A DNA stretch of 64,000 nucleotides, taken from assembly GCF_037203605.1 (NCBI RefSeq), contig NZ_JBBDHC010000006.1, positions 62,001 to 126,000 of the forward strand, in the 5' to 3' direction. Shown here one piece after another: positions 28,347-37,738 of the stretch; position 1 is the stretch's first letter; every line of letters begins with the position of its first letter. Below the pieces are notes generated by a model. It did no database searches, was not told the DNA's origin, and saw nothing but the letters and a program-made list of their open reading frames with translations. Source of the stretch: Denitratimonas tolerans. Lineage in GTDB: Bacteria > Pseudomonadota > Gammaproteobacteria > Xanthomonadales > Xanthomonadaceae. The translations under genes and the position numbers were made by a program.

Positions 28347-29077
28347 GCAGGATCATCACGTTTGTTGGCGGCGTCTGATGCGGGTCGCGCCGGGGGCGTC
28401 CACTGCACCCGGTTCCATTCCAGCTTGCGGCTGCGCCAGTGGCTGTCGATGGCTTGGGTGAAGTCGGCGCGGACGAGTTTGCCGCGGGCCTGCAGCCAAT
28501 CCTCATCCTCGCGGCGCACCACCACGCCCTCCAGGCCGCCTTCGCGGTAACGGCTTCTCCACTCGCCCACGCCCCTACGCAGCGACGCTACGGTCTGCAG
28601 GCCGGCCGCCAAGCGCGGCACGGTAGCAAGACCCAACGTTTCCGCCAGCTCATTCCGACGTCGGGTGCTCCAGAACCTGCCCTCGCCGCGGTCATAGACA
28701 TCGAACAGCAGCCACCAGTCCGGCAGTGCGGGATAGTCCAGCGAATGACGAGCGGCGCACCATTCGCCGAAGGCGATCAGATCCTCGCCCAGTGAGTCGA
28801 CAAGGCCAGACCCATGCAATGCCAACCACTCGGGCAGGCGCTGGAACTGGCCGGCGTGCGGCTCGATCAGGTACTGGCCGCGGTTCTGGGCGCGCAGATG
28901 CCTATCCGGGCCGACCGAGAAACCGAGGTTGGCGCCGTCGAGCTTCTCTTCCACCACCACCGGGCCGGACAGTAGCGCAGCGACTTCATCCGGTGCCAGC
29001 ACTTTGTCGTCGCGTGGGGCGCCCTCGCCAAGCCAGGCGATATGCGGGGTGTTGGGGAAGCGGAAGAAATCATTCAT
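28343..29077 (-). CDS. RNA ligase family protein (nucleotidyltransferase fold)
   Basis: A 244-residue protein starting MNDFFRFPNT. Ligase motif I, VVEEKLDGANLGFS, gives Lys45 as the candidate AMP-bound lysine; later motifs are FGEWCAARHSLDY, LEGVVVRRE and RGKLVRADF. These fit the T4 Rnl2-like RNA ligase branch (PF09414). The size is short, so there is a catalytic core only. The start overlaps the PIN gene stop (TCAT on the plus strand). It would join RNA ends, probably ends made by the PIN protein; that link is inference. Confidence 0.82.
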   Translation of the reverse strand: MNDFFRFPNTPHIAWLGEGAPRDDKVLAPDEVAALLSGPVVVEEKLDGANLGFSVGPDRHLRAQNRGQYLIEPHAGQFQRLPEWLALHGSGLVDSLGEDLIAFGEWCAARHSLDYPALPDWWLLFDVYDRGEGRFWSTRRRNELAETLGLATVPRLAAGLQTVASLRRGVGEWRSRYREGGLEGVVVRREDEDWLQARGKLVRADFTQAIDSHWRSRKLEWNRVQWTPPARPASDAANKRDDPA

Positions 29078-29607
29078 TTCGGCAACGCGGGAACAGGCTC
29101 TTCTGGATACTTTTTCCCGTAGAACCGGCACACGTCGTCTGGACACGGGAAATGAACAGCGATGCCGGCCGCCTGCAGATCCGGCCACCAGCGCAGCCAC
29201 TTGCAATCCGCTGCTTGCAGGATCGGAGGCTTGGCAGGATGGGCATTGGACACGGCTGGAAACCTGCGATCCGGCGGATCGAACTCCGCCTCCAGAGCGG
29301 CCACCGGAAACTCGGTGTACCGATCTTTCGCATACTCATTGACAGCCACCTGGACAACGTGCCTAGGATTTGCCTGCCGCTGCAACAGCCACTTGAGGAA
29401 CGTCGCGCCCACACCCTTGCCGCGCCTGGCGTCGAGCTTGTTCTGGTACTCGCCAAGGACGCGGTAGCCGTCATCCACCACCACCGTTTCCCCCTGCATG
29501 ATCTTCTGCAGTCGGCTCACGCATGCCAGTACACATTCTTCGCTGACATCCGGGTGCTTGCCCTCCGCAACCAACAACACGTTGGTGTCCACCACGACTT
29601 CAGCCAC
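29074..29607 (-). CDS. PIN-domain-like putative RNase of the defence operon
   Basis: A 177-residue protein beginning MAEVVVDTNVLLVAEG. Asp7 in VVVDTN, Glu53 in VLGEYQ and acidic residues in FDPPDRRF and LQAADCKWL are in the order expected for the PIN metal site. The alpha/beta pattern fits PIN or PIN-like nucleases. It overlaps the ATPase gene by 8 bp and the ligase gene by 4 bp, so all three are made together. It is not preceded by an antitoxin gene, unlike VapC. Confidence 0.75.
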   Translation of the reverse strand: MAEVVVDTNVLLVAEGKHPDVSEECVLACVSRLQKIMQGETVVVDDGYRVLGEYQNKLDARRGKGVGATFLKWLLQRQANPRHVVQVAVNEYAKDRYTEFPVAALEAEFDPPDRRFPAVSNAHPAKPPILQAADCKWLRWWPDLQAAGIAVHFPCPDDVCRFYGKKYPEEPVPALPK

Positions 29608-30997
29608 CCTCTTTCCCCCGCTCCTTGATGCGCCGAGTCATCGCTGCCTGTGTCCGTGCGGCGATCTCGGCCATCTCGTCGCCAAAGAAGTTGTCGGGCC
29701 AGTTTTCAATATCGCCGTACATGTCCAGCCGCAGAGCTTCCAGGTCGAGGGTCCTGCCGCCGCGCCTGGCGAAGTAGACTGCCACGTCGTCCGGATGGAT
29801 CATTTCTTCGGCTATCCGGCGCTGCAGCCGCATCAGGAAGTGTTCGGAATGGCTTTCCACGATCAACTGGACGTTGCGCGGTTGCCCGCCCTCGTGGGCC
29901 TGTACCGCACTGATGAACGCATCGGCCAGCTCTGCCTGGACCTGCGGGTGCAGATGAATCTCAGGCTGCTCCATCCACACCGTGGAGTTTGCGGGCGCAT
30001 AGAAGGCCTGCACCAGCGCAGGAAGCACTTGCGAAACGCCAAAGCCGACGTCGGTCAACTTCACTTCAGGCGCGCCCGAACTGGCACGCACCAGAACCTC
30101 GTACTCCTTCCGTCCGCTGCCGACGGGCTTGACCGAGAAGCTTTGGATCACGCCAAGATCGCGCAGCCAACTGGCTATAAACTCGTCGAAGCGCTCCCGC
30201 TTCCTTCTATAGCCGCGATTGAGCATTCGCTTTTCCTGGGCTGCGGCCAGCAAGGCCGCAATGGCAAACTCCCCCTTTGCGCCAACGTCAGGAACGATGT
30301 CGCCCGCCCAGGAATAAGTGCGTTTCGGATAATCACGCAACGGGCCGAGATAGGTCAGTCCGGCCAGCAGGCGCTCGGTCTCCAATGCGAATTCGCTCAA
30401 TGAATCCGCATTCTGATAGCGGGCCAAGGTCACATCCGAGAACCGGTAGAACTTTTCCGGCGATTCGATCGGCCACTTGCGCCCCTGCTTCATTAGCAGT
30501 TTCATCGGCTCGGCATCGAGATACGCCTTGCCACTTTCGCGCACGCCGTGCTCCACGCGCAGCTGCCCAGCACCCTGATCGTCCGTGAGCTCATAACTGA
30601 AGCGTTCCAGCTCCGGCAAGCCACGACCGTCCGCCCGAAGCACGGATTCCAACTGGATTCGGTTGCCGACGTACGGCTTCTTCGGTTGCAACGGGTCACG
30701 AAGCTCCGCCGCCTGCGGCAAGCGCCAGCCAAGGGTGAACTCCAGCTTGGCCTTCAGGTCGTGTCCATGAAGGCAATCGGCGAAGGTGCCCAAGTCGATC
30801 AGGGAGTTGACGTCGCCCAGGTGCAAGGCGCGACGGCGATCGGTCAGCAAGGCCGTCTGCTTCAGGCCCAGCAACAGATGCCCCAGACTGCTCTTGCCGG
30901 CACTGTTGGCACCAAAGATCACCGTCAGCGGCGCGAGGCGGATCGGACCGGTGTCCTTCCAGGCCTTGAAGTTCTTGATTTGCAGATGCGTCAACAT
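29600..30997 (-). CDS. AAA/OLD-like ABC-type ATPase of the defence operon
   Basis: A 465-residue P-loop ATPase. Walker A is FGANSAGKSSL (Lys35), an ABC-like signature is in DVGFGVSQVLPAL, Walker B is VWMEQPEIHLHPQ (about residue 340), and a switch His lies in LIVESHSEHFLMRL. This is the AAA_15/21 or OLD-like class used by anti-phage systems (PARIS AriA, Gabija GajA, RloC-type) to sense attack and control a nuclease. It lacks a TOPRIM domain. ATG 30997 overlaps the methylase stop by one base (TGATG). The neighbouring PIN gene is the natural effector. Confidence 0.9.
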   Translation of the reverse strand: MLTHLQIKNFKAWKDTGPIRLAPLTVIFGANSAGKSSLGHLLLGLKQTALLTDRRRALHLGDVNSLIDLGTFADCLHGHDLKAKLEFTLGWRLPQAAELRDPLQPKKPYVGNRIQLESVLRADGRGLPELERFSYELTDDQGAGQLRVEHGVRESGKAYLDAEPMKLLMKQGRKWPIESPEKFYRFSDVTLARYQNADSLSEFALETERLLAGLTYLGPLRDYPKRTYSWAGDIVPDVGAKGEFAIAALLAAAQEKRMLNRGYRRKRERFDEFIASWLRDLGVIQSFSVKPVGSGRKEYEVLVRASSGAPEVKLTDVGFGVSQVLPALVQAFYAPANSTVWMEQPEIHLHPQVQAELADAFISAVQAHEGGQPRNVQLIVESHSEHFLMRLQRRIAEEMIHPDDVAVYFARRGGRTLDLEALRLDMYGDIENWPDNFFGDEMAEIAARTQAAMTRRIKERGKEGG

Positions 30998-33900
30998 CAG
31001 TGCAGCTCTCCGGATTGCAATTTGTCCCACGCCTCCAGTACCAGCCGCCGGGTGCGATATTCGCCGAACTCGCGCATTTCGTTGTTCTTGAGCACGCGGA
31101 AGGTTTCGCTGGGGTAGTCGGCGCCCATGACGTCGGCGGGGTCGAGGATGTAGCGCAGCTCGTCGCGGGTGAGGCCGTAGAGGCGAGCGTAGTACGCGTC
31201 CAGTTCGGCACGCAGGATGGCGCGACGATCCGGGTCGAAGGTGAAGGGCGGGCCGTCGTAGCCGAGGTCGCGCGCCCAAGGGGCGATGTCGTGGGCGGTG
31301 TAGGTCAACTCCAGAACGCGCGGAACGACGAAGGAAAAATCCGCATCGATGTAGCGGCTGCGAGGAAAGACAGGGAACTGCTTGAGATAAAAGTAGTTGA
31401 GCGTGGTACCGCCGATCTTTTGTCGCGCTGTGAAATCGAGTGCCAAGCTCGACATGTTGGCGAGAAACGCAGCTGCATGCCTGGCATCGACACTCTCCTC
31501 GAACAAGAACAACGGAATCTTGTTGCCCACACCAGACAGAGGAATCACACTGGCGATCACGGTACGCTCATTGGTCGCATTGGTGATGTCTCTCCAGCCC
31601 ATCAGCCATGGTCGCCGCCAAATTTTCTCGACAAGACGCTGCATGACTTCAGACTCATCTATCCAGTAACGTGGCGTCACAACAAAGTCGGGATCGGTCT
31701 TTTCGGCAACTGTGACATCACGGGTAGTGTCGGCATCGACATACGTGGCCCAGCGATGGTCAAACTGGTGGATCAGCTTGGCCTCATACAGCGGCAGCAG
31801 GCCCTCGCCCGGCGCATCATTGAACACGTGGCTGTCGTTTGACATGTGAAACATCGTCATGAAGCGGATGTCCCACGGGTTGCCATCATGGCGACCCTCA
31901 TCGATTAGCACTGGCGCAGAGCGGTAGAGCTTCTTGGTCAGTTCGGCGTCGCGCTCACTGCGGAACACAGGACAGGTCAACGTGTTGGGATTGATCAATC
32001 GGAACTCGTCCGACGTCAGGGTAAAACGCCGGCGCGGGTCCGCGAGCTCATGCATTGCCAGAATATAGTGACAGATCTTCGCAGGATCCTGCGTCGACCC
32101 CATCGTCAAAAGTACGAAAGGGGTGTCCGCGTGAACGCTCGGAAAGATGCGCTTCGCATTGTCGAACCCGAAAAGAGAGATCAGTTGTCTGGATGAAACC
32201 AGCCACTGAAAGAACGCCTTGTAGGTGTCGTCCGTAGAGATGCCTGATTTGACGATGATTCCGGCACGACTACCGGCATTTCTTATCTGCAAGAAGGTTT
32301 CTGCAAAGAGTGCATACGTATCGACATCACCACGGCCGGTGAGCGGATAGCGGCCACCATCGTCGCCCTTGACGTGGACGAAGGCGCTGGCTGCCTCAGC
32401 GGTGCGGCGTGCGCTGAGGAACTCTCGGTACAGCCGCTGCTCAGCCTGCGCCTGCACCTCGTTGTGCCCGCGTTCCGGGTCCAGATGCGCGGCAAGCATG
32501 CCCTCACTCAGCCACTGAATGCGCTGGCTGCGCTCGGCCTTATTCTTCGCTTCGGCCACATTCGTGTTGCGGCTGGCGAAGAACTCCTCCTCCTGCAGCT
32601 TGATGCGCTCCCACGGCGGGTTGCCAAGCACGCAGGTGAAGCCGCCGGCCGCATGGACCAGCGGAAAGGCCAGCGGCCAGTGCAGCACCCGGGCTTCCTC
32701 GCAGGCCTCGCGGGCGGCGGCGCGCTTGCCGTCGTGGCCGGGCGCGGCGTGCTCGCCCAGCAACTCCAGCACCACGGTGGCGGTGGTGGGCACGCTGTCA
32801 TGCGTGGTTTCAGTCTTGGGCAGCAGAAAGGCGGCCAGCAACATGTCGGCGGCGTGGCGCAGCGGGCTGTCGGCGGATGCATCGGCGAAGGCCTGCCAGG
32901 CGGCCTGCTTGGCGGCGATCTGCTCGAGCGTGGCATCGGGCAGCGCTTCCAGCGCACGGAGCTTGTCCAGCCCTTCCGCACGCAGCCCCAGAAGATCGCG
33001 CTGGCCGAAACTTTGCGCGGTGCGCTTGCGCGCAAGGTCCTTGAGCTCGGCGGCGTTGCGCCTGGCCAGTTCCTTGCAGACTTTCGCGTCATCGCCGGAG
33101 AGTGTCTTGAATGCGTCCTTGGGGATGCCCTGCTCCAGCGCGGACAGGTCGGTCAGGCCCAGCAGTGCGTCGCCACGCCGCAGATGATGGTCGAGAAAAC
33201 CTAACGGCTTGTCCGGCGTCATCGCTTCCAGCCACAGCGACATGCGTGCGAGCTCGATCGCCATCGGGTTGCGGTCGACGCCGAAGATGCAGTGGGTGAC
33301 CACATCGCGCAGCGCGTGGCGGAAGTCATCGCCGCTGGGCGTGTCGTGGGCGCGCAGCTGCGCCAAACGCGTGGCCAGCCGGCGCGCGGCGCCAAGCAGG
33401 AAGTGTCCGCTGCCGCAGGCCGGGTCGCAGACGGTGATGGACAGCAGCGCGGCCTGCGGGTCGGCAGCGCCGCTGATGCGCTGCTGGATCACTGGCTCCA
33501 GCGCGGAATCCAGCAGCTCTTGCACCAGCGCGTCGGGCGTGTAGTAGCTGCCGCTGGTCTTGCGGGCATTGCCCTTGGCGGCTTCCGCATTGGCGAAGCG
33601 GAACACGCGGCCGTCGGCACTGATGTCGGGCACTAGTTCCAGCAGGCTTTCATACACGCTGCCCAGCTCTTCCGGGCCCATGTCGCGCCAATTGATGCGG
33701 GTAAGGCTGCGGCCCTCGCGCATCCAGCCGAGTTTGGCCACGGCTTCGAGCAGGTCCGCATTGCCCAGCCTACCGGTATCGAGGTCCGGGCACTGGTCTT
33801 CGGCGAACAGGCCACCGAGTGCGGGCAGCGCCAACAGCGGCTGGCCGTGGGCCAGGCCCGCCAGCACGGGCTTCAGGCACTCCCACAGGTCGGCATGGCG

Positions 33901-34926
33901 ATCGAAGGCGCGGCGCCTGCGGGCGCGCTCGCGCAGGCGGCGCAGGCTGTAGCCGTCGGCGTAGAGCTTGACCGCATCTGGGCTGGCATCAGCCGGATGC
34001 AGCAGGCCACGTTCCTCGATCGTGAGCAGGAAGATCAGCCGGTAGACCAGCCGCAGCAATTGCTGGAAATAGACATTGCGATCGAGCGTGCCGCTGGCCA
34101 GCGCATCGCGCAGCGGCTGGTTGGCGGCTTCGGACAGGAAACCCTGGCCCAGCGCCAGCAGTGCTTCTTCCACGCCTTGACGGAGCTTGTCGCGGGCGCG
34201 GGTGCCTTGTTCCTTGCTGGCCTCTCGCCAGGCTTCCAGCGGACACTGCGCCACCAAATCTTCCCTGTTGCCGAAGCGGCTGGCGTGGATCAGCAGCCAC
34301 AGCAGGGAGAAGTCGGCGTAGCGCTCTTCGCTGAAGATGCGCGCGAGGTCGGCCTCGATCCAGGCCGGGCGGGTGAGGCTGGCATTGTCGCGCGCCAGGC
34401 GCAGCACGCTGCCGTTGCTGGCGATACCCCATAGGGCCGCATCGGCGGCATTGAGGTTGTCCTGCAGCAGGCCGAAGGCGCTGCGCTGGCGGCCGCTATC
34501 GCCGTAACGACGGTCGCGCTCGTCCAGGCGCTGGTGGGCGGCGCCGACGACCAGCGGCAGGCGGCCTGTGCGGGCGGTGGCGGTGATGGGGTACAGGCGT
34601 TCGCCGATGTCGACCGGCGCGGCGTGCGGTTGCAGGTCGCTGGCGCCGATCACGTCGCGCATGAGCGCCTGCACGAACCGGCTGGCCAGACCGTGCGGGT
34701 CTTCGGCCTGCTCGCGCGCGTGTGCGAACTCGCTCCAGTGGGCCTGGGCGATGCGCCAGTAGCGGCCCACCTCGTCGCGCAGGTTCAGGCCCTTGGGGAT
34801 GCCGTAGTCGCCGGGCAACTGATGGGCGGCCTTGAGCGCGGCGATGCTGGCCAGCCATTCGGCGGGCAGCAGACCGCCTTCGATGTGGATGGCATCGAAG
34901 GCCAGGGCGGCGTCACGGCGGCTCAT
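30997..34926 (-). CDS. Eco57I-type DNA adenine methylase (DrmMI-like)
   Basis: A 1309-residue protein. SAM-binding motif I is VCDPACGSGHFLLGAARRLA (D501), followed by FGVDRNPMAIELARMSLW and the catalytic NPPW in VLGNPPWERIK (N769), as in N6-adenine methylases of the Eco57I and PglX/DrmMI types. The N-terminal 450 residues are helical with no obvious nuclease motif. The C-terminal 450 residues are the likely target-recognition part. GC falls to about 50-55% in residues about 865-1210. Together with the DrmD-like helicase downstream in gene order it fits class 1 DISARM. It probably marks host DNA as self. Confidence 0.88.
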   Translation of the reverse strand: MSRRDAALAFDAIHIEGGLLPAEWLASIAALKAAHQLPGDYGIPKGLNLRDEVGRYWRIAQAHWSEFAHAREQAEDPHGLASRFVQALMRDVIGASDLQPHAAPVDIGERLYPITATARTGRLPLVVGAAHQRLDERDRRYGDSGRQRSAFGLLQDNLNAADAALWGIASNGSVLRLARDNASLTRPAWIEADLARIFSEERYADFSLLWLLIHASRFGNREDLVAQCPLEAWREASKEQGTRARDKLRQGVEEALLALGQGFLSEAANQPLRDALASGTLDRNVYFQQLLRLVYRLIFLLTIEERGLLHPADASPDAVKLYADGYSLRRLRERARRRRAFDRHADLWECLKPVLAGLAHGQPLLALPALGGLFAEDQCPDLDTGRLGNADLLEAVAKLGWMREGRSLTRINWRDMGPEELGSVYESLLELVPDISADGRVFRFANAEAAKGNARKTSGSYYTPDALVQELLDSALEPVIQQRISGAADPQAALLSITVCDPACGSGHFLLGAARRLATRLAQLRAHDTPSGDDFRHALRDVVTHCIFGVDRNPMAIELARMSLWLEAMTPDKPLGFLDHHLRRGDALLGLTDLSALEQGIPKDAFKTLSGDDAKVCKELARRNAAELKDLARKRTAQSFGQRDLLGLRAEGLDKLRALEALPDATLEQIAAKQAAWQAFADASADSPLRHAADMLLAAFLLPKTETTHDSVPTTATVVLELLGEHAAPGHDGKRAAAREACEEARVLHWPLAFPLVHAAGGFTCVLGNPPWERIKLQEEEFFASRNTNVAEAKNKAERSQRIQWLSEGMLAAHLDPERGHNEVQAQAEQRLYREFLSARRTAEAASAFVHVKGDDGGRYPLTGRGDVDTYALFAETFLQIRNAGSRAGIIVKSGISTDDTYKAFFQWLVSSRQLISLFGFDNAKRIFPSVHADTPFVLLTMGSTQDPAKICHYILAMHELADPRRRFTLTSDEFRLINPNTLTCPVFRSERDAELTKKLYRSAPVLIDEGRHDGNPWDIRFMTMFHMSNDSHVFNDAPGEGLLPLYEAKLIHQFDHRWATYVDADTTRDVTVAEKTDPDFVVTPRYWIDESEVMQRLVEKIWRRPWLMGWRDITNATNERTVIASVIPLSGVGNKIPLFLFEESVDARHAAAFLANMSSLALDFTARQKIGGTTLNYFYLKQFPVFPRSRYIDADFSFVVPRVLELTYTAHDIAPWARDLGYDGPPFTFDPDRRAILRAELDAYYARLYGLTRDELRYILDPADVMGADYPSETFRVLKNNEMREFGEYRTRRLVLEAWDKLQSGELH

Positions 34927-37727
34927 GCGCCGGCTCCGGGCATCAGCACGAAGGCGGCGATGACATCCACCGGTTTGAGCGCATCCACCTTGTAGCGGCC
35001 GCGGGCGTCGGCCGCCTCGCGCACGCGGCGATGGTCGGCCAGCAGGCGCTCGGCCTGGGCATCGGCAATGGCTTCCAGTGCGTCGCGGCGCTCGTCCAGC
35101 AGGGTCAGCACGCTATGCATCTCGCGCTGGCGCACCGGTTCGGGCAGGTTGCCGCTGGCTGGTGCCTGCAACCATGCCAGTAGTTGATCGCCTTGCACTT
35201 TGGCGGGATTGGCGCGGCCCTGCCAGGCCACCGGCAGCGCTTCTTCGACCAGCAGCACGCTGCTGCGGCCGGAACGGGTGGTGGTGATCTGGTGGCGCAG
35301 ACGCAGCAGCAGCACGGTGGTGACGGCCTGCACCGCCGGACTGCGCCAGACGCCGATGCGGCCCAGCGTGGCGAGCTGCTGGTTGTCGCGGGTTTCGCCG
35401 CTGACGGCGCGCTCCAGCAGCTCGTCGGCCAGGGTGCTGACCAGCGGGTGGCTGCGGCTGACGTAGCGGCAGCGCGGCGCGGGCGGTTGGGTGAAGTCGA
35501 TGCCGATGTCGCCTTCCAGGCCAGCCGCTTCCAGGCGCTCGCGCAGGACGCGCGGTAATGCGGTGAGCGGCGCGGTGGCGCCGCGCCTTGGGCGGAACAG
35601 CAGACCGGCTCCGAGGCGGGACATGGCCTCGGTGGTGAAGCGCCGGACGTCTTCGCTGTCACCGAGCACGGCTTTCATGCGCTCCCATTCGGGCAGCACA
35701 TCGGAAGGCCGCAGGCGACGCTGGGCGAACACGGTGCGGTTGGTCTTGGCCTTTTCGGCCAGAGAGGTCCAGCGCACGTCCAGTTCACGGGCTTCCTCGA
35801 ACTGGTCGAAGTCGAAGGCCTGCTGCGGGCCACCGGCGCGCTCGCTGCGCAGCATCACCGCCTTCATCAGAGCCTGGGTCAGAGTGTGGTCGTCGTCGGG
35901 CAGCGGCACCGGCACACCGAGTTCCTTGCGGATCTTTTCGGCCTTGCGCAGGATCACCTGCAGCACCGCGCCGTCGACCGGATTGTTGGCGCCGTACATC
36001 AGGGTGGCGCGCACCTTGGGGCTGGGCTGGCCGAAACGATCGACGCGGCCTTCGCGCTGCTCGTGGCGGGTGGGGTTCCAGGACAGGTCGTAGTGGACCA
36101 CGGCGTCCAGGTGCTGCTGCAGGTTGACGCCTTCGGACAGACAGTCGGTGGCGATCAGCAGGCGGCGATCGGCCTCGCCCAGCGCTTCGACACGGCGCTC
36201 GCGCTCTTCGGACGGGAACTCGCCGGTGACCACGTCCACGGTGACGCCGCGGAACTTGCCGTCCAAGTGCTCGCGCAGATAGTTGGCGGTGGCGATGTAG
36301 CGGCAGAACACCACGGGGTTGAAGCCGTCGGCGATGAGCTGTTTCAGGTGCTTGTGCAGCAGGCGCAGCTTGGGGTCGTCGGCCTCGCCGGCCAGCGCGC
36401 GGGCCTGGGCCAGCAAGGCGTGCAGGGCCGGGTCGCCGGTGTCGGCGGCGGGGGCGACATCGTCTTCGTCCAGATGGTCTTCGCTGCCGTCGAACAGCGT
36501 CTGCAGCACTTCGTCGGGGGCGTTGTCGACCTGCTCGGCCAGCAGGCGGGTCTGCAGGGCCTGCACCGCCGCTGCCGGGCTGGAGGCCACGCAGCGCATC
36601 AGCGCCAGGGTGCCCCAGAAGCTCAGGCGCTGGCGGCGGGCGTCGTCGCCGGCGCGCTGGGTGACGTCGCGGCAGTAGTCGAGCACGTCCTGGAAGAACT
36701 GGTCCCACTGGCCGGTCAGCTTGTAGGTAATCTCGGTGGTTTCGCGCTGCGGGAAGACGCTGCCGTCTTGCCACTCGTCGATGTCCGGGCGCCGACGCTG
36801 GACGAAGTGCTGGGCGAGCTGCTCGCGCAGGGTCTCCTTGAGCGCGCCGCTGGCGGTGGCGAACTGGGCGAAGTCGCGCTTGAGCAGGGCCAGCAGGCTG
36901 TAGAAGGCCTCCTGGTCGCCGCTGTGCGGGGTGGCGGTGAGCAGCACCAGGTGGCGCTCGGCATCCGCCGAAATCTCGCGCAGCAGTTCGAAGCGCTGCT
37001 GGCGGGCCTGGCCGGTGCTGACGCAGGTATGCGCCTCGTCGACGATGACGAACTCCGGACAGGCGCGGATGAAGTCGTGGCGGTGCCGGTCGGACTTGAT
37101 GTAATCGAGACTCACCACCGTGAAAGCGTGGGCATGGAAGATCGAATCGCCGATCGGCAGGCCACGCTCCAGGCGTGCGGCGCTGCTGGCGGTGACGGCC
37201 ACGGCCGGGATATGGAAGCGTTCGTTGAGCTCACGCACCCATTGCTCGACCAGATGCGGCGGGCACAGCACAGCCATGCGCTGGATCTCGCCGCGGTCGT
37301 ACAGCTCGCGCGCGATCAACGCAGCCTCGATGGTCTTGCCGATGCCGACGTCATCGGCAATCAGCAGGCGCACCGGGTCCTGACGCAGAGCCATCAACAG
37401 GGGCACGAGCTGGTAGGTGCGTGGTTCGACCGAGATATTGCCGAAGCAGCGGAAGGGGCCGGCGCCGCGTCGCAGCGCCATGCGCAGGGCGTCGGCGAGC
37501 AGAATGGCATCGTGCTGGCTGCCTTCCTGCGCGGGATCGGGCGCGGGGAACTGGGCGGAGCCGATGTCCGGTTCCAGCCCGGCATGGATCACGGCGCCTT
37601 CGTCCTCACCGCCGGACAGCGGGCGCAGGCGCAGCAGCGGCGCGACGCTGCCGGGCTGGACGATCCATTCGCGGCCGCGGGCGCGGACCAGGGAGCCGGG
37701 GGTGAATTGCAGAGCGGGTGTGTTCAT
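34923..37727 (-). CDS. SNF2-like helicase (DrmD-like)
   Basis: A 934-residue SF2 ATPase. Helicase motifs: IADDVGIGKTIEA (Lys131), FVIVDEAHTC, LLTATPHSGD, then in the second domain IATDCLSEGVNLQ and HEQREGRVDRFGQ (about residues 556-570). Motif VI ending RVDRFGQ is typical of the RapA/SNF2-like DrmD group. It probably translocates on double-stranded DNA and couples recognition to restriction. The start at 37727 follows the DUF1998 helicase by 11 bp; the end overlaps the methylase start by 4 bp. Confidence 0.9.
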   Translation of the reverse strand: MNTPALQFTPGSLVRARGREWIVQPGSVAPLLRLRPLSGGEDEGAVIHAGLEPDIGSAQFPAPDPAQEGSQHDAILLADALRMALRRGAGPFRCFGNISVEPRTYQLVPLLMALRQDPVRLLIADDVGIGKTIEAALIARELYDRGEIQRMAVLCPPHLVEQWVRELNERFHIPAVAVTASSAARLERGLPIGDSIFHAHAFTVVSLDYIKSDRHRHDFIRACPEFVIVDEAHTCVSTGQARQQRFELLREISADAERHLVLLTATPHSGDQEAFYSLLALLKRDFAQFATASGALKETLREQLAQHFVQRRRPDIDEWQDGSVFPQRETTEITYKLTGQWDQFFQDVLDYCRDVTQRAGDDARRQRLSFWGTLALMRCVASSPAAAVQALQTRLLAEQVDNAPDEVLQTLFDGSEDHLDEDDVAPAADTGDPALHALLAQARALAGEADDPKLRLLHKHLKQLIADGFNPVVFCRYIATANYLREHLDGKFRGVTVDVVTGEFPSEERERRVEALGEADRRLLIATDCLSEGVNLQQHLDAVVHYDLSWNPTRHEQREGRVDRFGQPSPKVRATLMYGANNPVDGAVLQVILRKAEKIRKELGVPVPLPDDDHTLTQALMKAVMLRSERAGGPQQAFDFDQFEEARELDVRWTSLAEKAKTNRTVFAQRRLRPSDVLPEWERMKAVLGDSEDVRRFTTEAMSRLGAGLLFRPRRGATAPLTALPRVLRERLEAAGLEGDIGIDFTQPPAPRCRYVSRSHPLVSTLADELLERAVSGETRDNQQLATLGRIGVWRSPAVQAVTTVLLLRLRHQITTTRSGRSSVLLVEEALPVAWQGRANPAKVQGDQLLAWLQAPASGNLPEPVRQREMHSVLTLLDERRDALEAIADAQAERLLADHRRVREAADARGRYKVDALKPVDVIAAFVLMPGAGA

Positions 37728-37738
37728 CAAGGACGCAA

